Positions 52,732-61,763 of a stretch of 64,000 nt of DNA are shown here, piece after piece. The stretch is from Betaproteobacteria bacterium (GTDB taxonomy: Bacteria; Pseudomonadota; Gammaproteobacteria; Burkholderiales; SG8-41). A model generated the notes under the pieces. That model ran no database searches, was not told where the DNA came from, and saw nothing but the letters and a program-made list of their open reading frames with translations. A program made the position numbers and the translations under genes. The number at the start of each line of letters is the position of its first letter. Position 1 is the first letter of the stretch. The DNA lies in NCBI GenBank assembly GCA_029863175.1, contig JAOTVX010000002.1, positions 103,401 through 167,400 on the forward strand, in the 5' to 3' direction.

Positions 52732-53583
52732 ATGGCTGACGACCGATCCAAACCTTCGCTGCTCGAGCGTCTCGGTGTCTGGCTTGCGCGGGAACCTGAA
52801 GACCGTGACGAGCTCGTCACGGTGCTGCGCTCATGTTACGAGCGCAACCTTCTCGACGCCGATGCGCTCTCCATGATCGAGGGTGTGCTGCAGGTCTCGG
52901 AGATGCAAGCGCGTGACATCATGGTGCCGCCTTCACAGATGGATGTCATCGACATCAAGGAGTCGCCGGATCAGTTCATTCCGACGGTAATCCAGACCGG
53001 GCACTCGCGCTTCCCCGTCATCGGAGAGAGCAAGGACAACGTGATCGGCATCCTGCTCGCCAAGGATCTGTTGCGCTACTACGCGGGCGAGGAGGAGTTC
53101 GACGTGCGCGAGATGCTGCGCCCCGTTGTGTTCATTCCCGAGGCGAAGCCGCTCAACGTGCTGCTCAAGGACTTCCGCCGGAACCGCAATCACATGGCGA
53201 TAGTCGTCGACGAATACGGCGGAGTCGCAGGGATGATCACGATCGAGGACGTGATCGAGCAGATCGTGGGCGACATCGAGGATGAATACGACTTCGACGA
53301 TGTCGAGGATAACATCGTCCAGGACAAGGGCGGACAGTACCGGGTCAAGGCGCTCACGGAGATCGCGGATTTCAACACCGTCTTGGGCACGCACTACAGC
53401 GATCAGGACGTCGACACCATCGGCGGGCTGGTGTTGGCGCGGTTCGGCCGCGTGCCCAAGCGCGGCGAGCAGGTAAGCTTCGATAATCTGGTATTCAAGG
53501 TGCTGCACGCCGACAGCCGAAGAATTCATCTGCTTCAGGTCGCCAAGGCCGAAAAATCGGAAACGACAAACGCGGAGCGATGA
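52732..53583 (+). CDS. corC: CorC/YbeX CBS-domain protein
   Basis: A 283-residue CorC/HlyC-type protein without the membrane DUF21 domain: acidic N-terminus, two CBS domains (QARDIMVPPSQMDVIDIKESPDQFIPTV ... and HMAIVVDEYGGVAGMITIEDVIEQIVGDIEDEYD) and a C-terminal CorC_HlyC domain (DFNTVLGTHYSDQDVDTIGGLVLARFGRVPKRGE). It is linked to Mg/Co homeostasis and, through its ybeY-lnt neighbourhood, to ribosome and envelope stress. It overlaps lnt by 4 bases. An MgtE channel gene lies at 63399. Confidence 0.95.
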   Translation: MADDRSKPSLLERLGVWLAREPEDRDELVTVLRSCYERNLLDADALSMIEGVLQVSEMQARDIMVPPSQMDVIDIKESPDQFIPTVIQTGHSRFPVIGESKDNVIGILLAKDLLRYYAGEEEFDVREMLRPVVFIPEAKPLNVLLKDFRRNRNHMAIVVDEYGGVAGMITIEDVIEQIVGDIEDEYDFDDVEDNIVQDKGGQYRVKALTEIADFNTVLGTHYSDQDVDTIGGLVLARFGRVPKRGEQVSFDNLVFKVLHADSRRIHLLQVAKAEKSETTNAER

Positions 53584-55184
53584 AGGACGCAGGCGAAGAG
53601 AGATCGCGGGGCTGGTTCCGCTCTTCGTTCATCGTTCGTCACTCATCGCTCGTCATCGCCTTTTTCCTCGGCGCGGCTACTGTCGCCGGATTCGCGCCGT
53701 TGCGCATCTTTTTGCTCCCGGTCCTCACCCTCGCGGCGCTGTTCGTCCTTTGGCTGCGCGCAGGCACCGCCCGCCGCGCAGCTGCGCTTGGTTTTGCCTA
53801 CGGCCTGGGCCTGTTTTTGTTCGGCACGTCCTGGGTCTACGTCAGCCTGCACGACTTCGGTGGCATGCCGGCGCCGCTGGCCGCGTTCGCCACGCTGCTG
53901 TTCTGCGCGATCATGGCGCTGCTGCCGGCGGCCGCGGGTTACGCGAGCGTCCGCGTTTTGGCCTCGCCGGCGGTCGCTCTGGGCGTGCTCGCGCCCGCCT
54001 TCTGGACCCTCGCCGAATGGGTTCGCAGCTGGTTGTTCACGGGCTTTCCCTGGCTTGCGACGGGCTACTCGCAGATTCCCTCGAGCGTCCTCGCCGGCTT
54101 CGCGCCCATTCTCGGGATTTACGGCGTTACGCTTGCGACCGCCGTTACCGCAGGACTGCTCGCCATGGTGTGGGAGCGCGTCTCGAAGGCGGAAGGCGGA
54201 AGGCGGAAGGCGGAAGGAAACAACCCGGCGCAGCGATTGCTTTCCCTCATCCTTCATCCTTCATCCTTCATCCTTCTCGCCCTGTGGGCGAGTGGCTGGG
54301 CGCTCAAACAGATTACCTGGACCGAGCCCATTGGGCCGCCTATCTCCGTGAGCCTCATCCAGGGCAACGTGGCCCAGGACCTCAAATGGCGCGAGGATCG
54401 GGTCCGGCCGACCTTGGAGGCCTACCGCGGACTGGTCGAGCGCTCCCGCAGCCGGCTCATTGTTCTGCCCGAGACCGCGCTGCCGCTCTTCTTGCAGCAG
54501 GTGCCGCAGGACTACCTCGCGGAACTTGCCGCGCATGCGCGGCGCAACGGCGGCGATCTTCTCATCGGCGTGGCTGAAAGGTCGTCCAACGGAGACTATT
54601 TCAACAGTGTCGTCAGCTACGGCACCGCCTCGACGCAGCGTTACCGCAAATCCCATCTTGTGCCATTCGGAGAGTTCATCCCCCTGCGGCCGGTGCTGGC
54701 CTGGATCGTGAACGTGCTTGCCATCCCGTTGCAGGATTTTTCGCGCGGGCGCGAAGATCAGCGTCCGCTGGCGGTGGCCGGGCAGCGCGTCGCGGTCAAC
54801 ATCTGCTACGAAGACGTCTTCGGCGAGGAAATCATCCGGCAGCTCCCGGAGGCGACGCTGCTGGTGAACGTCAGCAACGTCGCGTGGTTCGGGCGCTCGA
54901 TCGCACCGCAACAGCACCTGCAGATCTCGCAGGCGCGCGCGCTCGAGAGCGGTCGCTATATGCTGCGCGCGACCAATACCGGCGTCACGGCCATCATCGA
55001 CCCGCGCGGCAAGGTCCTCGCGAGCGCGCCCGAATTTACCACCGCGACCGTCAGCCGCATGGTGCAAGGCTACGCGGGATCGACCCCGTACCTGCGCTGG
55101 GGCAACTACGCCGTTCTGGTCCTCTGTGCCGCGATGGCGGCGGGCGCGATCATTCTCGGCAGAAAGGGTGCCGGCCGCGGCTGA
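53580..55184 (+). CDS. lnt: Apolipoprotein N-acyltransferase
   Basis: A 534-residue inner-membrane enzyme adding the third acyl chain to lipoproteins. About six to seven helices are followed by a nitrilase-like periplasmic domain with the triad Glu (VLPETALPLF), Lys (YRKSHLVPFGEFIPL) and Cys (VAVNICYEDVFGEE). ATG 53580 overlaps corC. Two parts are repeat-derived: the N-terminus around SSFIVRHSSLVIAF and an insertion around residues 200-232 (SKAEGGRRKAEG ... LHPSSFILL) before the nitrilase domain. The frame stays intact. Confidence 0.95.
   Translation: MKDAGEERSRGWFRSSFIVRHSSLVIAFFLGAATVAGFAPLRIFLLPVLTLAALFVLWLRAGTARRAAALGFAYGLGLFLFGTSWVYVSLHDFGGMPAPLAAFATLLFCAIMALLPAAAGYASVRVLASPAVALGVLAPAFWTLAEWVRSWLFTGFPWLATGYSQIPSSVLAGFAPILGIYGVTLATAVTAGLLAMVWERVSKAEGGRRKAEGNNPAQRLLSLILHPSSFILLALWASGWALKQITWTEPIGPPISVSLIQGNVAQDLKWREDRVRPTLEAYRGLVERSRSRLIVLPETALPLFLQQVPQDYLAELAAHARRNGGDLLIGVAERSSNGDYFNSVVSYGTASTQRYRKSHLVPFGEFIPLRPVLAWIVNVLAIPLQDFSRGREDQRPLAVAGQRVAVNICYEDVFGEEIIRQLPEATLLVNVSNVAWFGRSIAPQQHLQISQARALESGRYMLRATNTGVTAIIDPRGKVLASAPEFTTATVSRMVQGYAGSTPYLRWGNYAVLVLCAAMAAGAIILGRKGAGRG
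53625..53659. repeat. Heptads inside the 5' end of lnt
   Basis: Five heptad-length units (TCGTTCA, TCGTTCG, TCACTCA, TCGCTCG, TCATCGC) encode residues 16-27 of Lnt. They resemble the ACTCGTC array within uvrA. Confidence 0.6.
54188..54275. repeat. GGCGGAA and CATCCTT heptad arrays inside lnt
   Basis: Four tandem GGCGGAA (54188-54215) and four tandem CATCCTT (54248-54275), 32 bases apart, are translated in frame in Lnt. Each is 28 bp, and the whole insertion preserves phase. Confidence 0.9.
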
Positions 55185-55408
55185 CTTCAGCCGCGGCGGG
55201 TCACAACCCCGCTGCAGGAATACGATGCGGCGTCTTATCGAGCAGCTCGAGCGGGAACTCGCGCCAGCGAAAGGAAATCGATAGCGCGGCAATCCAAAAG
55301 GGGCGCGAGCTTGAACTTGCGTGGCGCCAGCGCGGCACGCAGCACGCTCGACGTTTCTGAAGTCGACGGAACGCTGTAACATTCGAGGCTTACAAACGGC
55401 GGCGCGCA

Positions 55409-56305
55409 ATGCTGACCTTTCAGCAGATCATCCTCAAGCTCAACCAGTACTGGGACCGGCACGGTTGTGTGCTGCTGCAGCCCTATGACATGGAAATGGG
55501 CGCCGGAACCTTTCATACGGCAACGTTCCTGAGAGCGATCGGCCCCGAGCCCTGGAATGCTGCTTATGTGCAGCCCTCGCGCCGCCCGAAGGACGGGCGC
55601 TACGGGGACAATCCCAATCGGCTGCAGCACTACTACCAGTACCAAGTCGTGCTCAAGCCTTCGCCGGACGAGCTGCAGGATCTATACCTGGGCTCGCTGC
55701 AGTCGCTCGGCATCGACCCGCGGAAAAATGATATCCGTTTCGTCGAGGACGATTGGGAGTCGCCCACGCTGGGCGCGTGGGGGCTCGGCTGGGAAGTCTG
55801 GCTGAACGGCATGGAAGTCACGCAGTTCACCTATTTCCAGCAAGTCGGCGGGCTCGACTGCAGGCCGGTCCTCGGCGAGCTCACCTATGGGCTCGAGCGC
55901 CTCGCCATGTACCTGCAGGGCAAAGAGAGCATCTTCGACCTGGTCTGGGTCGACGGCGTCACCTACGGCAACGTCTACCATCAGAACGAGGTCGAGCAGT
56001 CGCGCTACAACTTCGAGCTTGCCAACATCGAGATGCTGTTCCAGCAGTTCGGCCAATTCGAGTCCGAGGCGAAACGGTTGATGGAGGCACACTGCGCGCT
56101 TCCGGCTTACGAGATGGTGCTCCGCTGTTCCCATACCTTCAATTTGCTCGATGCGCGCGGCGCGATCTCGGTCACGGAACGGGCCGCCTACATCGGGCGC
56201 GTGCGCAATCTCGCGCGCTTGGTGGCACAAGCGTACTTTGAGTCCCGCGAACGGCTCGGCTTCCCGTTGCTCAAGCCGCCGCCCGGGAAGAAGTTGCGGA
56301 GTTAA
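55409..56305 (+). CDS. glyQ: Glycyl-tRNA synthetase alpha subunit
   Basis: A 298-residue GlyQ of the bacterial alpha2-beta2 enzyme, a class II catalytic core: [80 protein letters not shown] and [29 protein letters not shown]. It is two bases from glyS. The 220-bp gap after lnt contains only a short frame of no recognised meaning (55224-55283). Confidence 0.98.
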   Translation: MLTFQQIILKLNQYWDRHGCVLLQPYDMEMGAGTFHTATFLRAIGPEPWNAAYVQPSRRPKDGRYGDNPNRLQHYYQYQVVLKPSPDELQDLYLGSLQSLGIDPRKNDIRFVEDDWESPTLGAWGLGWEVWLNGMEVTQFTYFQQVGGLDCRPVLGELTYGLERLAMYLQGKESIFDLVWVDGVTYGNVYHQNEVEQSRYNFELANIEMLFQQFGQFESEAKRLMEAHCALPAYEMVLRCSHTFNLLDARGAISVTERAAYIGRVRNLARLVAQAYFESRERLGFPLLKPPPGKKLRS

Positions 56306-56307
56306 GG

Positions 56308-58377
56308 ATGGCGCGAGGAAAAATCGCACAGCCCGCGCCAGCGAGTCTGCTCGTCGAGCTGCTCACGGAGGAGCTTCCGCCGAAGGCGCTTTCCCTGCTC
56401 GCCCGCAGCTTCAGCGACGAGGTCGCAAATGGCCTTATCCGCTATCAGCTTAAACAACGTGTACCGGATTGGCGGCCATTTGCCACGCCCCGCAGGCTCG
56501 CCGTTCTCGTACCTGAGGTTCTGCCCACGGCGGAGGATCGATCGACCGAGATTTCGGGTCCCTCGACAAAAGCTCCTCCAGAGGCCGTGGCGGGTTTTGC
56601 GAAAAAACACGGGCTCGACGCGACGGCGCTCGAGCGGCGTGACACGCCGAAGGGGCAGATATACGTCGCCTGCGTGACAATCAAGGGTGCTTCGCTACAT
56701 ACCAAGCTCGCGGAGATCGTCGGCGACGCCATCAGGAAGCTGCCGATCCCGAAGCTGATGCGCTGGGGCGACGGCAAGGAGCAGTTCGTGCGGCCGGTGC
56801 ATGGCCTCGTGATGTTGCACGGTTCGCGTGTCGTCCCAGGCATAGTCTTGGGAGTGAAAAGTACCAACCGAACTTTCGGCCACCGCTTTCTTTCGGGCAA
56901 AGGGATTACCCTCAAGCACGCCGGCGATTACGAACGGGCGCTGCGCGCGCAGGGCAAAGTGATCGCCGATTTCGCCGCGCGCCGGGAGGAAATCGTGAAA
57001 CAGCTCGGAAAAGCGGCGCGCGATGCGGATCTTGTCGCGGGCGATGCGCTGCTGAATGAGGTGACCGCGCTGGTCGAATCGCCCATGGTCTATGCCGGCG
57101 AGTTCAGTCCGGAGTTCCTCGCCGTTCCGGAAGAGTGCCTGATCCTATCCATGCAGCAACACCAGCGATACATCCCGCTTCGCTACAGGAAGACGGGGAA
57201 GCTGCTACCACGCTTTCTCTTCGTTTCGAACATCGCCGTCAACGACGCGCGCGAGATCGTGCACGGCAACGAGCGCGTCCTGCGCGCGCGTCTGTCCGAC
57301 GCGAAGTTTTTCTTCGACCAGGACCACAAGACGCGGCTCGAAGCGCGGGTGCCGCGGCTTGGCCAGGTCGTCTATCACAACCAGCTCGGCACGCAGCTCG
57401 AAAGGATCGAGCGTATCCAGCTGCTCGCCGGTCGTATTGCCCGCGCCATCGGCGCCGACCCCCTTCTCGCCGATCGCGCCGCGTGGCTGTCGAAGGCCGA
57501 CCTTCTCACCGAGATGGTTGGCGAGTTCCCCGAGCTTCAGGGCACAATGGGCGGTTACTACGCGTTGCACGACGGAGAGCCCAAAGAGGTCGCGGCTGCG
57601 ATTAGCGCACATTACCGTCCGCGGTTCGCAGGCGACGCCCTGCCCGAAGGTCGGGTTGGCATGGCCGTGGCGCTGGCCGACAAGCTCGACACGCTCTCCG
57701 GACTCTTCAGCATAGGCGAGCAGCCGACCGGGGACAGAGATCCGTTCGCGCTTCGCCGAGGGGCTCTGGGCGTCATCAGAATCGTTGTTGAAAACCAGCT
57801 TCCGTTGTCGCTATCGGATGCCTTGGACGCAGCATTCGAGCCGTTCAAGAACAAGGCACAGACGGATCTTGAGATGTTTTTCACGGAGCGAATGCGCAGC
57901 TTTTTCCAGGAGCGGGGGTATACCGCGAATGAGGTCGAGGCCGTTCTCAGCGTCGGCCACGCCGCGGCGAGCCTCATACCCAAGCAGCTCGAGGCGGTCC
58001 GCGCGTTTGCAAAGCTCCCCGAAGCGGAAAGCCTTGCGGCCGCGAACAAGCGCGTCGCGAACATTCTGAAGCAAGCTCAAGCCAAGGGCGAAACATTCTC
58101 CAACGCCGGGATCGACGAGCTGAAAGAGCCGGCCGAACGGGCGCTTCACGAGGCCCTTCAGATCGCGTCTCGCCAAGCCACACCGCTGTTCAAGCAGGGT
58201 GACTTCACGGGTTATCTGAAGACGTTCGCCGTGCTGAAAACCCCGGTCGACGCCTTTTTCGATTCCGTTATGGTTATGGTGGAGGACGCGACGCTGCGGC
58301 AGAATCGGCTTGCTCTGCTTGCCGATTTGCGCCAAGCGATGAACCGCGTCGCCGACATCTCGAAGCTCGCCGCTTGA
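56308..58377 (+). CDS. glyS: Glycyl-tRNA synthetase beta subunit
   Basis: A 689-residue GlyS, the tRNA-binding subunit: SLLVELLTEELPPKAL, PTAEDRSTEISGPSTKAPPEAVAGFAKKHG, MRWGDGKEQFVRPVHGLVMLHG, EEIVKQLGKAARDADLV, HQRYIPLR, ARLSDAKFFFDQDHKTRLEARVPRLGQVVYHNQLGT and the C-terminal anticodon-type domain (FFDSVMVMVEDATLRQNRLALLADL). It forms an operon with glyQ, and probably gmhB and plsC. Confidence 0.98.
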   Translation: MARGKIAQPAPASLLVELLTEELPPKALSLLARSFSDEVANGLIRYQLKQRVPDWRPFATPRRLAVLVPEVLPTAEDRSTEISGPSTKAPPEAVAGFAKKHGLDATALERRDTPKGQIYVACVTIKGASLHTKLAEIVGDAIRKLPIPKLMRWGDGKEQFVRPVHGLVMLHGSRVVPGIVLGVKSTNRTFGHRFLSGKGITLKHAGDYERALRAQGKVIADFAARREEIVKQLGKAARDADLVAGDALLNEVTALVESPMVYAGEFSPEFLAVPEECLILSMQQHQRYIPLRYRKTGKLLPRFLFVSNIAVNDAREIVHGNERVLRARLSDAKFFFDQDHKTRLEARVPRLGQVVYHNQLGTQLERIERIQLLAGRIARAIGADPLLADRAAWLSKADLLTEMVGEFPELQGTMGGYYALHDGEPKEVAAAISAHYRPRFAGDALPEGRVGMAVALADKLDTLSGLFSIGEQPTGDRDPFALRRGALGVIRIVVENQLPLSLSDALDAAFEPFKNKAQTDLEMFFTERMRSFFQERGYTANEVEAVLSVGHAAASLIPKQLEAVRAFAKLPEAESLAAANKRVANILKQAQAKGETFSNAGIDELKEPAERALHEALQIASRQATPLFKQGDFTGYLKTFAVLKTPVDAFFDSVMVMVEDATLRQNRLALLADLRQAMNRVADISKLAA

Positions 58378-58429
58378 CGTCCGTGAACGGTAAAAATGCC
58401 CATGCGTCTCCACCCGGTTCCTAACTACC

Positions 58430-58450
58430 CACCGCTCACCGCTCACCGCT
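58430..58450. repeat. CACCGCT heptad array before gmhB
   Basis: Three exact tandem heptads CACCGCT followed by CACC run directly into the gmhB ATG at 58455, occupying the ribosome-binding region as at corC. Confidence 0.85.
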
Positions 58451-58454
58451 CACC

Positions 58455-58985
58455 ATGAAGCTAGTCATTCTCGATCGCGACGGCGTCATCAACCACGACA
58501 GCGACGCCTACATCAAGAACCCCGACGAATGGAAACCCATCGCCGGAAGCCTGGAGGCCATCGCGAAGCTCACGCAATCGGGCTTCCATGTTGTCGTGGC
58601 CACCAATCAGGCGGGGGTTGGGCGCGGCCTGTTCGACATGGCGACCCTCAATGCCATCCATGACAGGATGCACCGGGCCGTGGGCCAGGCCGGCGGTCGC
58701 ATCGACGCCGTGTTCTATTGCCCGCATGCGCAGGAGGCCAACTGCAACTGCCGCAAGCCGAAACCCGGGCTCCTCGAGGAAATCGGGCATCGCTTCAACA
58801 CCAGCCTCAAAGGCCTGCCGTGCATTGGTGACGCCTTGCGCGACCTCGAGGCGGCGGCGGCGGTGGGTGCCCAGCCGATCCTGGTGCTGACGGGCAAGGG
58901 AACAAAGACCCGGCTTGAGACACTGCCCGCCGATACCTTGGTCTATGCCAATCTCGCCGAGGCCGCGAAGTCCCTCGCGCAATGA
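58455..58985 (+). CDS. gmhB: D-glycero-beta-D-manno-heptose 1,7-bisphosphate 7-phosphatase
   Basis: A 176-residue HAD phosphatase of the GmhB type for the heptose of LPS. Nucleophile motif LVILDRDGVINHDSDAYIKNPDEW, motif II VVATNQAGVGRG, the zinc-binding Cys/His cluster CPHAQEANCNCRKPKPG and motif III/IV GDALRDLEAAAAVGAQ are all present. It precedes plsC with a 4-base overlap. A heptad array lies where its ribosome-binding site would be. Confidence 0.95.
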   Translation: MKLVILDRDGVINHDSDAYIKNPDEWKPIAGSLEAIAKLTQSGFHVVVATNQAGVGRGLFDMATLNAIHDRMHRAVGQAGGRIDAVFYCPHAQEANCNCRKPKPGLLEEIGHRFNTSLKGLPCIGDALRDLEAAAAVGAQPILVLTGKGTKTRLETLPADTLVYANLAEAAKSLAQ

Positions 58986-59692
58986 GCGTTGTCATTCGCT
59001 CGTCACTGTTGGCGCTCTTTCAAGCGCTGATCACTCCGCCGTTCGCGCTCCTGGCGCTCCTTACCTTTCCGCTGACACCGCTCATTCGTTACCGCCTCAT
59101 CAGCGCCTGGTCGCGGCTCATCGTGGCCGGCGCGGAGAAGATCTGCGGCATCCGCTACCGGGTGCTCGGCGCCGACCACATTCCGTCGCCGCCGTACATT
59201 GTGCTCGCGAAGCACCAGTCCGCCTGGGAAACGCTCGCCTTCCAGACGATCTTCCCGCCCCACACCTGGGTCGTGAAACGGGAGCTGCTGTGGATTCCGT
59301 TTTTCGGTTGGGGACTGGCGATGCTCTCGCCGATCGCCATCGACCGGGCGGCCGGAGCGCGCGCCTTGCGCCAGCTCCTCGACCAGGGACGCGAGCGTCT
59401 GGCCCGGGGCCTTTGCATCGTCATGTTCCCGGAGGGCACGAGAATGCCGCCCGGGGCGCGCGGCTCCTACCAGGCCGGCGGCGCCTGGCTTGCGACCCAG
59501 ACCGCCACGCGAGTGCTTCCGGTGGCGCATAACGCCGGGACCTTGTGGCGGCGCAAGGCGTTCCTCAAGTATCCCGGGCTCATCACGGTGAGTGTGGGCG
59601 ACCCGATCGACCCGCAAGGCCTCACGCATCAGGAGCTCAATCGCCGGGTGGAAGACTGGATCGAGACGGAGATGCAGCGGCTGGACGATTGA
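58982..59692 (+). CDS. plsC: 1-acyl-sn-glycerol-3-phosphate acyltransferase
   Basis: A 236-residue membrane acyltransferase that makes phosphatidic acid. It has one or two N-terminal helices (LLALFQALITPPFALLALLTFPL), then the active-site motif KHQSAWET. This is HX4E instead of the usual HX4D, a variant I associate with this betaproteobacterial branch. Further conserved blocks are VKRELLWIPFFGWGL, IDRAAGARALRQLL and VMFPEGTRMPPG. It is coupled to gmhB, as in many betaproteobacteria. Confidence 0.9.
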   Translation: MSVVIRSSLLALFQALITPPFALLALLTFPLTPLIRYRLISAWSRLIVAGAEKICGIRYRVLGADHIPSPPYIVLAKHQSAWETLAFQTIFPPHTWVVKRELLWIPFFGWGLAMLSPIAIDRAAGARALRQLLDQGRERLARGLCIVMFPEGTRMPPGARGSYQAGGAWLATQTATRVLPVAHNAGTLWRRKAFLKYPGLITVSVGDPIDPQGLTHQELNRRVEDWIETEMQRLDD

Positions 59693-59764
59693 GCGATCGC
59701 CTAGTGACACGGCACGCTGGATCGCGCCTGTGCTACTATTTTTTATCCTCATCCGCCACGGACC

Positions 59765-59923
59765 ATGCGCGCTCCTCTCACGCTGATCGTCCTGGCCGCG
59801 CTGCTCGTGGCGTGCGGCTTCAAGGGCTCTCTCTATCTGCCTCCGCCGGAGAAGCCTGAGGCGCAGAAGCCCGCCCCGCAGAGCGCGCCGGAAAACGAGA
59901 AGAAGAAGCCACCCCCGGAGTGA
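59765..59923 (+). CDS. lptM: Small outer-membrane lipoprotein LptM (YifL-like)
   Basis: A 52-residue lipoprotein: signal and lipobox MRAPLTLIVLAALLVACG, then the conserved GFKGSLYLPPP and a Lys/Pro/Glu tail (EKPEAQKPAPQ). LptM (former YifL) helps mature the LptDE lipopolysaccharide translocon in E. coli. Next to lysA is its normal place. Its TGA overlaps the lysA GTG (GTGA), so the two are coupled. Confidence 0.88.
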   Translation: MRAPLTLIVLAALLVACGFKGSLYLPPPEKPEAQKPAPQSAPENEKKKPPPE

Positions 59924-61164
59924 ATCACTTCGCCTACCACGGCGGCGAGCTGTACGCGGAGCAGGTACCCCTGCGGCGGATTGCCGAGCGCTACGGCACG
60001 CCCTGCTACGTCTATTCCCGCGCCGCCGTGGAGCAGACGTATCGCGCATTCGAGGCGGCCTTTGCCGGTCGCGATCACCTGATCTGCTATGCGGTCAAGG
60101 CCAACTCCACGCTGGCGGTGCTCAACTTGCTGACCCGCCTGGGCAGCGGGTTCGACATCGTGTCGGGCGGCGAGCTGCAGCGCGTCCTCGCTGCGGGCGG
60201 CGACCCGGGCCGGACCGTCTTCTCCGGCGTCGGCAAGACCACCGAGGAAATACGGCAGGCCCTCGCCGCAGGCATTCTCTGTTTCAACGTCGAGTCGGAG
60301 CCGGAACTGCTGCGCTTGGATCGCGTTGCGGCGGCAGCCGGCGCGGTTGCGACAATCAGCGTGCGCGTGAACCCTGACGTGGATCCGCGCACCCATCCCT
60401 ACATCGCGACCGGGCTCGAGCAGAACAAGTTCGGGGTGGCCTATCCGGACGCGCTTCGGCTGTACCGCCGGGCCCGCGAAATGCACCATCTTGCCATCGC
60501 CGGCATCGGCTGCCACATCGGCTCGCAGCTCACCGAACTCGATCCGTTTGTCGCGGCGCTGGACCGCGTCCTCGAGCTGGCGGACCAGCTCCGCGCCGAA
60601 GGTGTCGTGCTGACGCACGTCGACGTTGGCGGCGGGCTTGGGATCCGCTACCGGGATGAGTCGCCGCCAGCCTTCGCTGACTATGCGCGGGCCCTCACGG
60701 CCCGGCTCGGCGCGCGCGCCGTCAGGCTCCTACTCGAACCGGGCCGCGCTCTCGTCGGCAACTCGGGCATTCTGCTGGCGCGTGTCGAGTACTTGAAGCA
60801 GGGCGCCGCGCGGAATTTCGCGGTGGTGGATGCCGCGATGAACGACCTCATGCGCCCCGCGCTCTACGATGCTTATCATGAGGTCCGGCCGGTCGCGGCG
60901 GCGAACGGTGGTGGCGCAACCTACGAGATCGTGGGGCCGGTGTGCGAGAGCGGCGACTTCCTTGCCCGCGCGCGTGAACTTTCCCTGCGCGAGAACGATC
61001 TGCTTGCAATCATGTCAGCCGGTGCGTACGGCATGAGCATGAGCTCGAACTACAATACTCGGCCGCGCGCGGCAGAAGTGATGGTCGACAAGAATGAGGC
61101 GCACCTCATCCGCAAACGTGAGACGATCGCCGAACTGATGGCACCGGAACGCTTGCTGCCGTGA
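59920..61164 (+). CDS. lysA: Diaminopimelate decarboxylase
   Basis: A 414-residue PLP enzyme, last step of lysine synthesis. It has [23 protein letters not shown], the PLP-lysine in [79 protein letters not shown] and the substrate loop [18 protein letters not shown]. The start is GTG 59920 overlapping lptM. It is followed by an AT-rich region with the Lys/Ala peptide gene. Confidence 0.97.
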   Translation: MNHFAYHGGELYAEQVPLRRIAERYGTPCYVYSRAAVEQTYRAFEAAFAGRDHLICYAVKANSTLAVLNLLTRLGSGFDIVSGGELQRVLAAGGDPGRTVFSGVGKTTEEIRQALAAGILCFNVESEPELLRLDRVAAAAGAVATISVRVNPDVDPRTHPYIATGLEQNKFGVAYPDALRLYRRAREMHHLAIAGIGCHIGSQLTELDPFVAALDRVLELADQLRAEGVVLTHVDVGGGLGIRYRDESPPAFADYARALTARLGARAVRLLLEPGRALVGNSGILLARVEYLKQGAARNFAVVDAAMNDLMRPALYDAYHEVRPVAAANGGGATYEIVGPVCESGDFLARARELSLRENDLLAIMSAGAYGMSMSSNYNTRPRAAEVMVDKNEAHLIRKRETIAELMAPERLLP

Positions 61165-61291
61165 CGCGGCGACGCATCGATCGCGCGAATTCCTGCGTCA
61201 TAAGCGGTCTTTTGCACAGTTTTGAGCAATCGAGTTGTTGCAGCAAACGCACAACACGTTATCCCGTTGTCAACCCGATTTTACAAAAGTG

Positions 61292-61321
61292 TTGCATTTA
61301 TTTTTGTCTATAGCATAGAAT
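61292..61321 (+). promoter_or_regulatory. Sigma-70 promoter of the Lys/Ala peptide gene
   Basis: TTGCAT (61292-61297), 18-bp spacer, TAGAAT (61316-61321), in an AT-rich stretch (61165-61460). It has the same -10 and spacer as the rplM promoter. The predicted leader is about 135 nt and contains two small hairpins (GTTTCC/GGAAAC and GTGCGG/CCGCAC). Confidence 0.6.
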
Positions 61322-61462
61322 TGACGCACCAAGCATAAGTTTCCGATGTTTTTTTGGAAACGAGCGCTGCGCAGTCATGTGTATCGTTCGAATTATGCGA
61401 TGGTGGTGCGGACCGCAAGCCGCACTTAACGATGCCTAAGTCAACTTTAAAGGAGATATGTA

Positions 61463-61516
61463 ATGGCGAAGAAAAAAGCGAAGAAAGCTGCTAAGAAAAA
61501 AGCCAAGAAAAAATAG
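61463..61516 (+). CDS. 17-residue Lys/Ala-rich peptide (histone H1-tail-like)
   Basis: ATG-to-TAG frame encoding MAKKKAKKAAKKKAKKK, 12 Lys in 17 residues, with a strong AGGAG site 6-7 nt upstream. It has its own promoter and a strong hairpin 14 bp after the stop. Such tails occur in betaproteobacterial histone H1-like proteins and in the SWIB protein at 17717. It may be a free nucleic-acid-binding peptide, or a translated spot on a regulatory RNA. Nothing else of note is visible between 61165 and 61763. Confidence 0.6.
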   Translation: MAKKKAKKAAKKKAKKK

Positions 61517-61529
61517 TTTGAGTACTGCT

Positions 61530-61558
61530 ACGGGGGCTGGGTAACCCCCGGCTCCCGT
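61530..61558 (+). terminator. Hairpin terminator after the Lys/Ala peptide gene
   Basis: ACGGGGGCTGGG (61530-61541) pairs with CCCGGCTCCCGT (61547-61558) over 12 positions including two G-U pairs, followed by AATTTG. The T-run is weak. Confidence 0.7.
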
Positions 61559-61763
61559 AATTTGCCCCCTCCATCGCGGCCGCAGAAGTCCGCGCCGCTC
61601 GCCGCAAGGACTCCTCTGGCTCGATCGCAGTCGACGATCCTATCGCACCGGATCGTATCTGTTAGTCTATTTTAATCAGTACGTTAGAAAAACCCCCGAC
61701 GTCGGCGTACGGCACCGCGGGTGCGCTCGCCGACACTCGGCAGGGCCGCGGCGCACGGGCGCT

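Noticed and set aside
55224..55283. Short frame MRRLIEQLERELAPAKGNR after lnt
   Set aside because: 19 codons without ribosome-binding site or known family.
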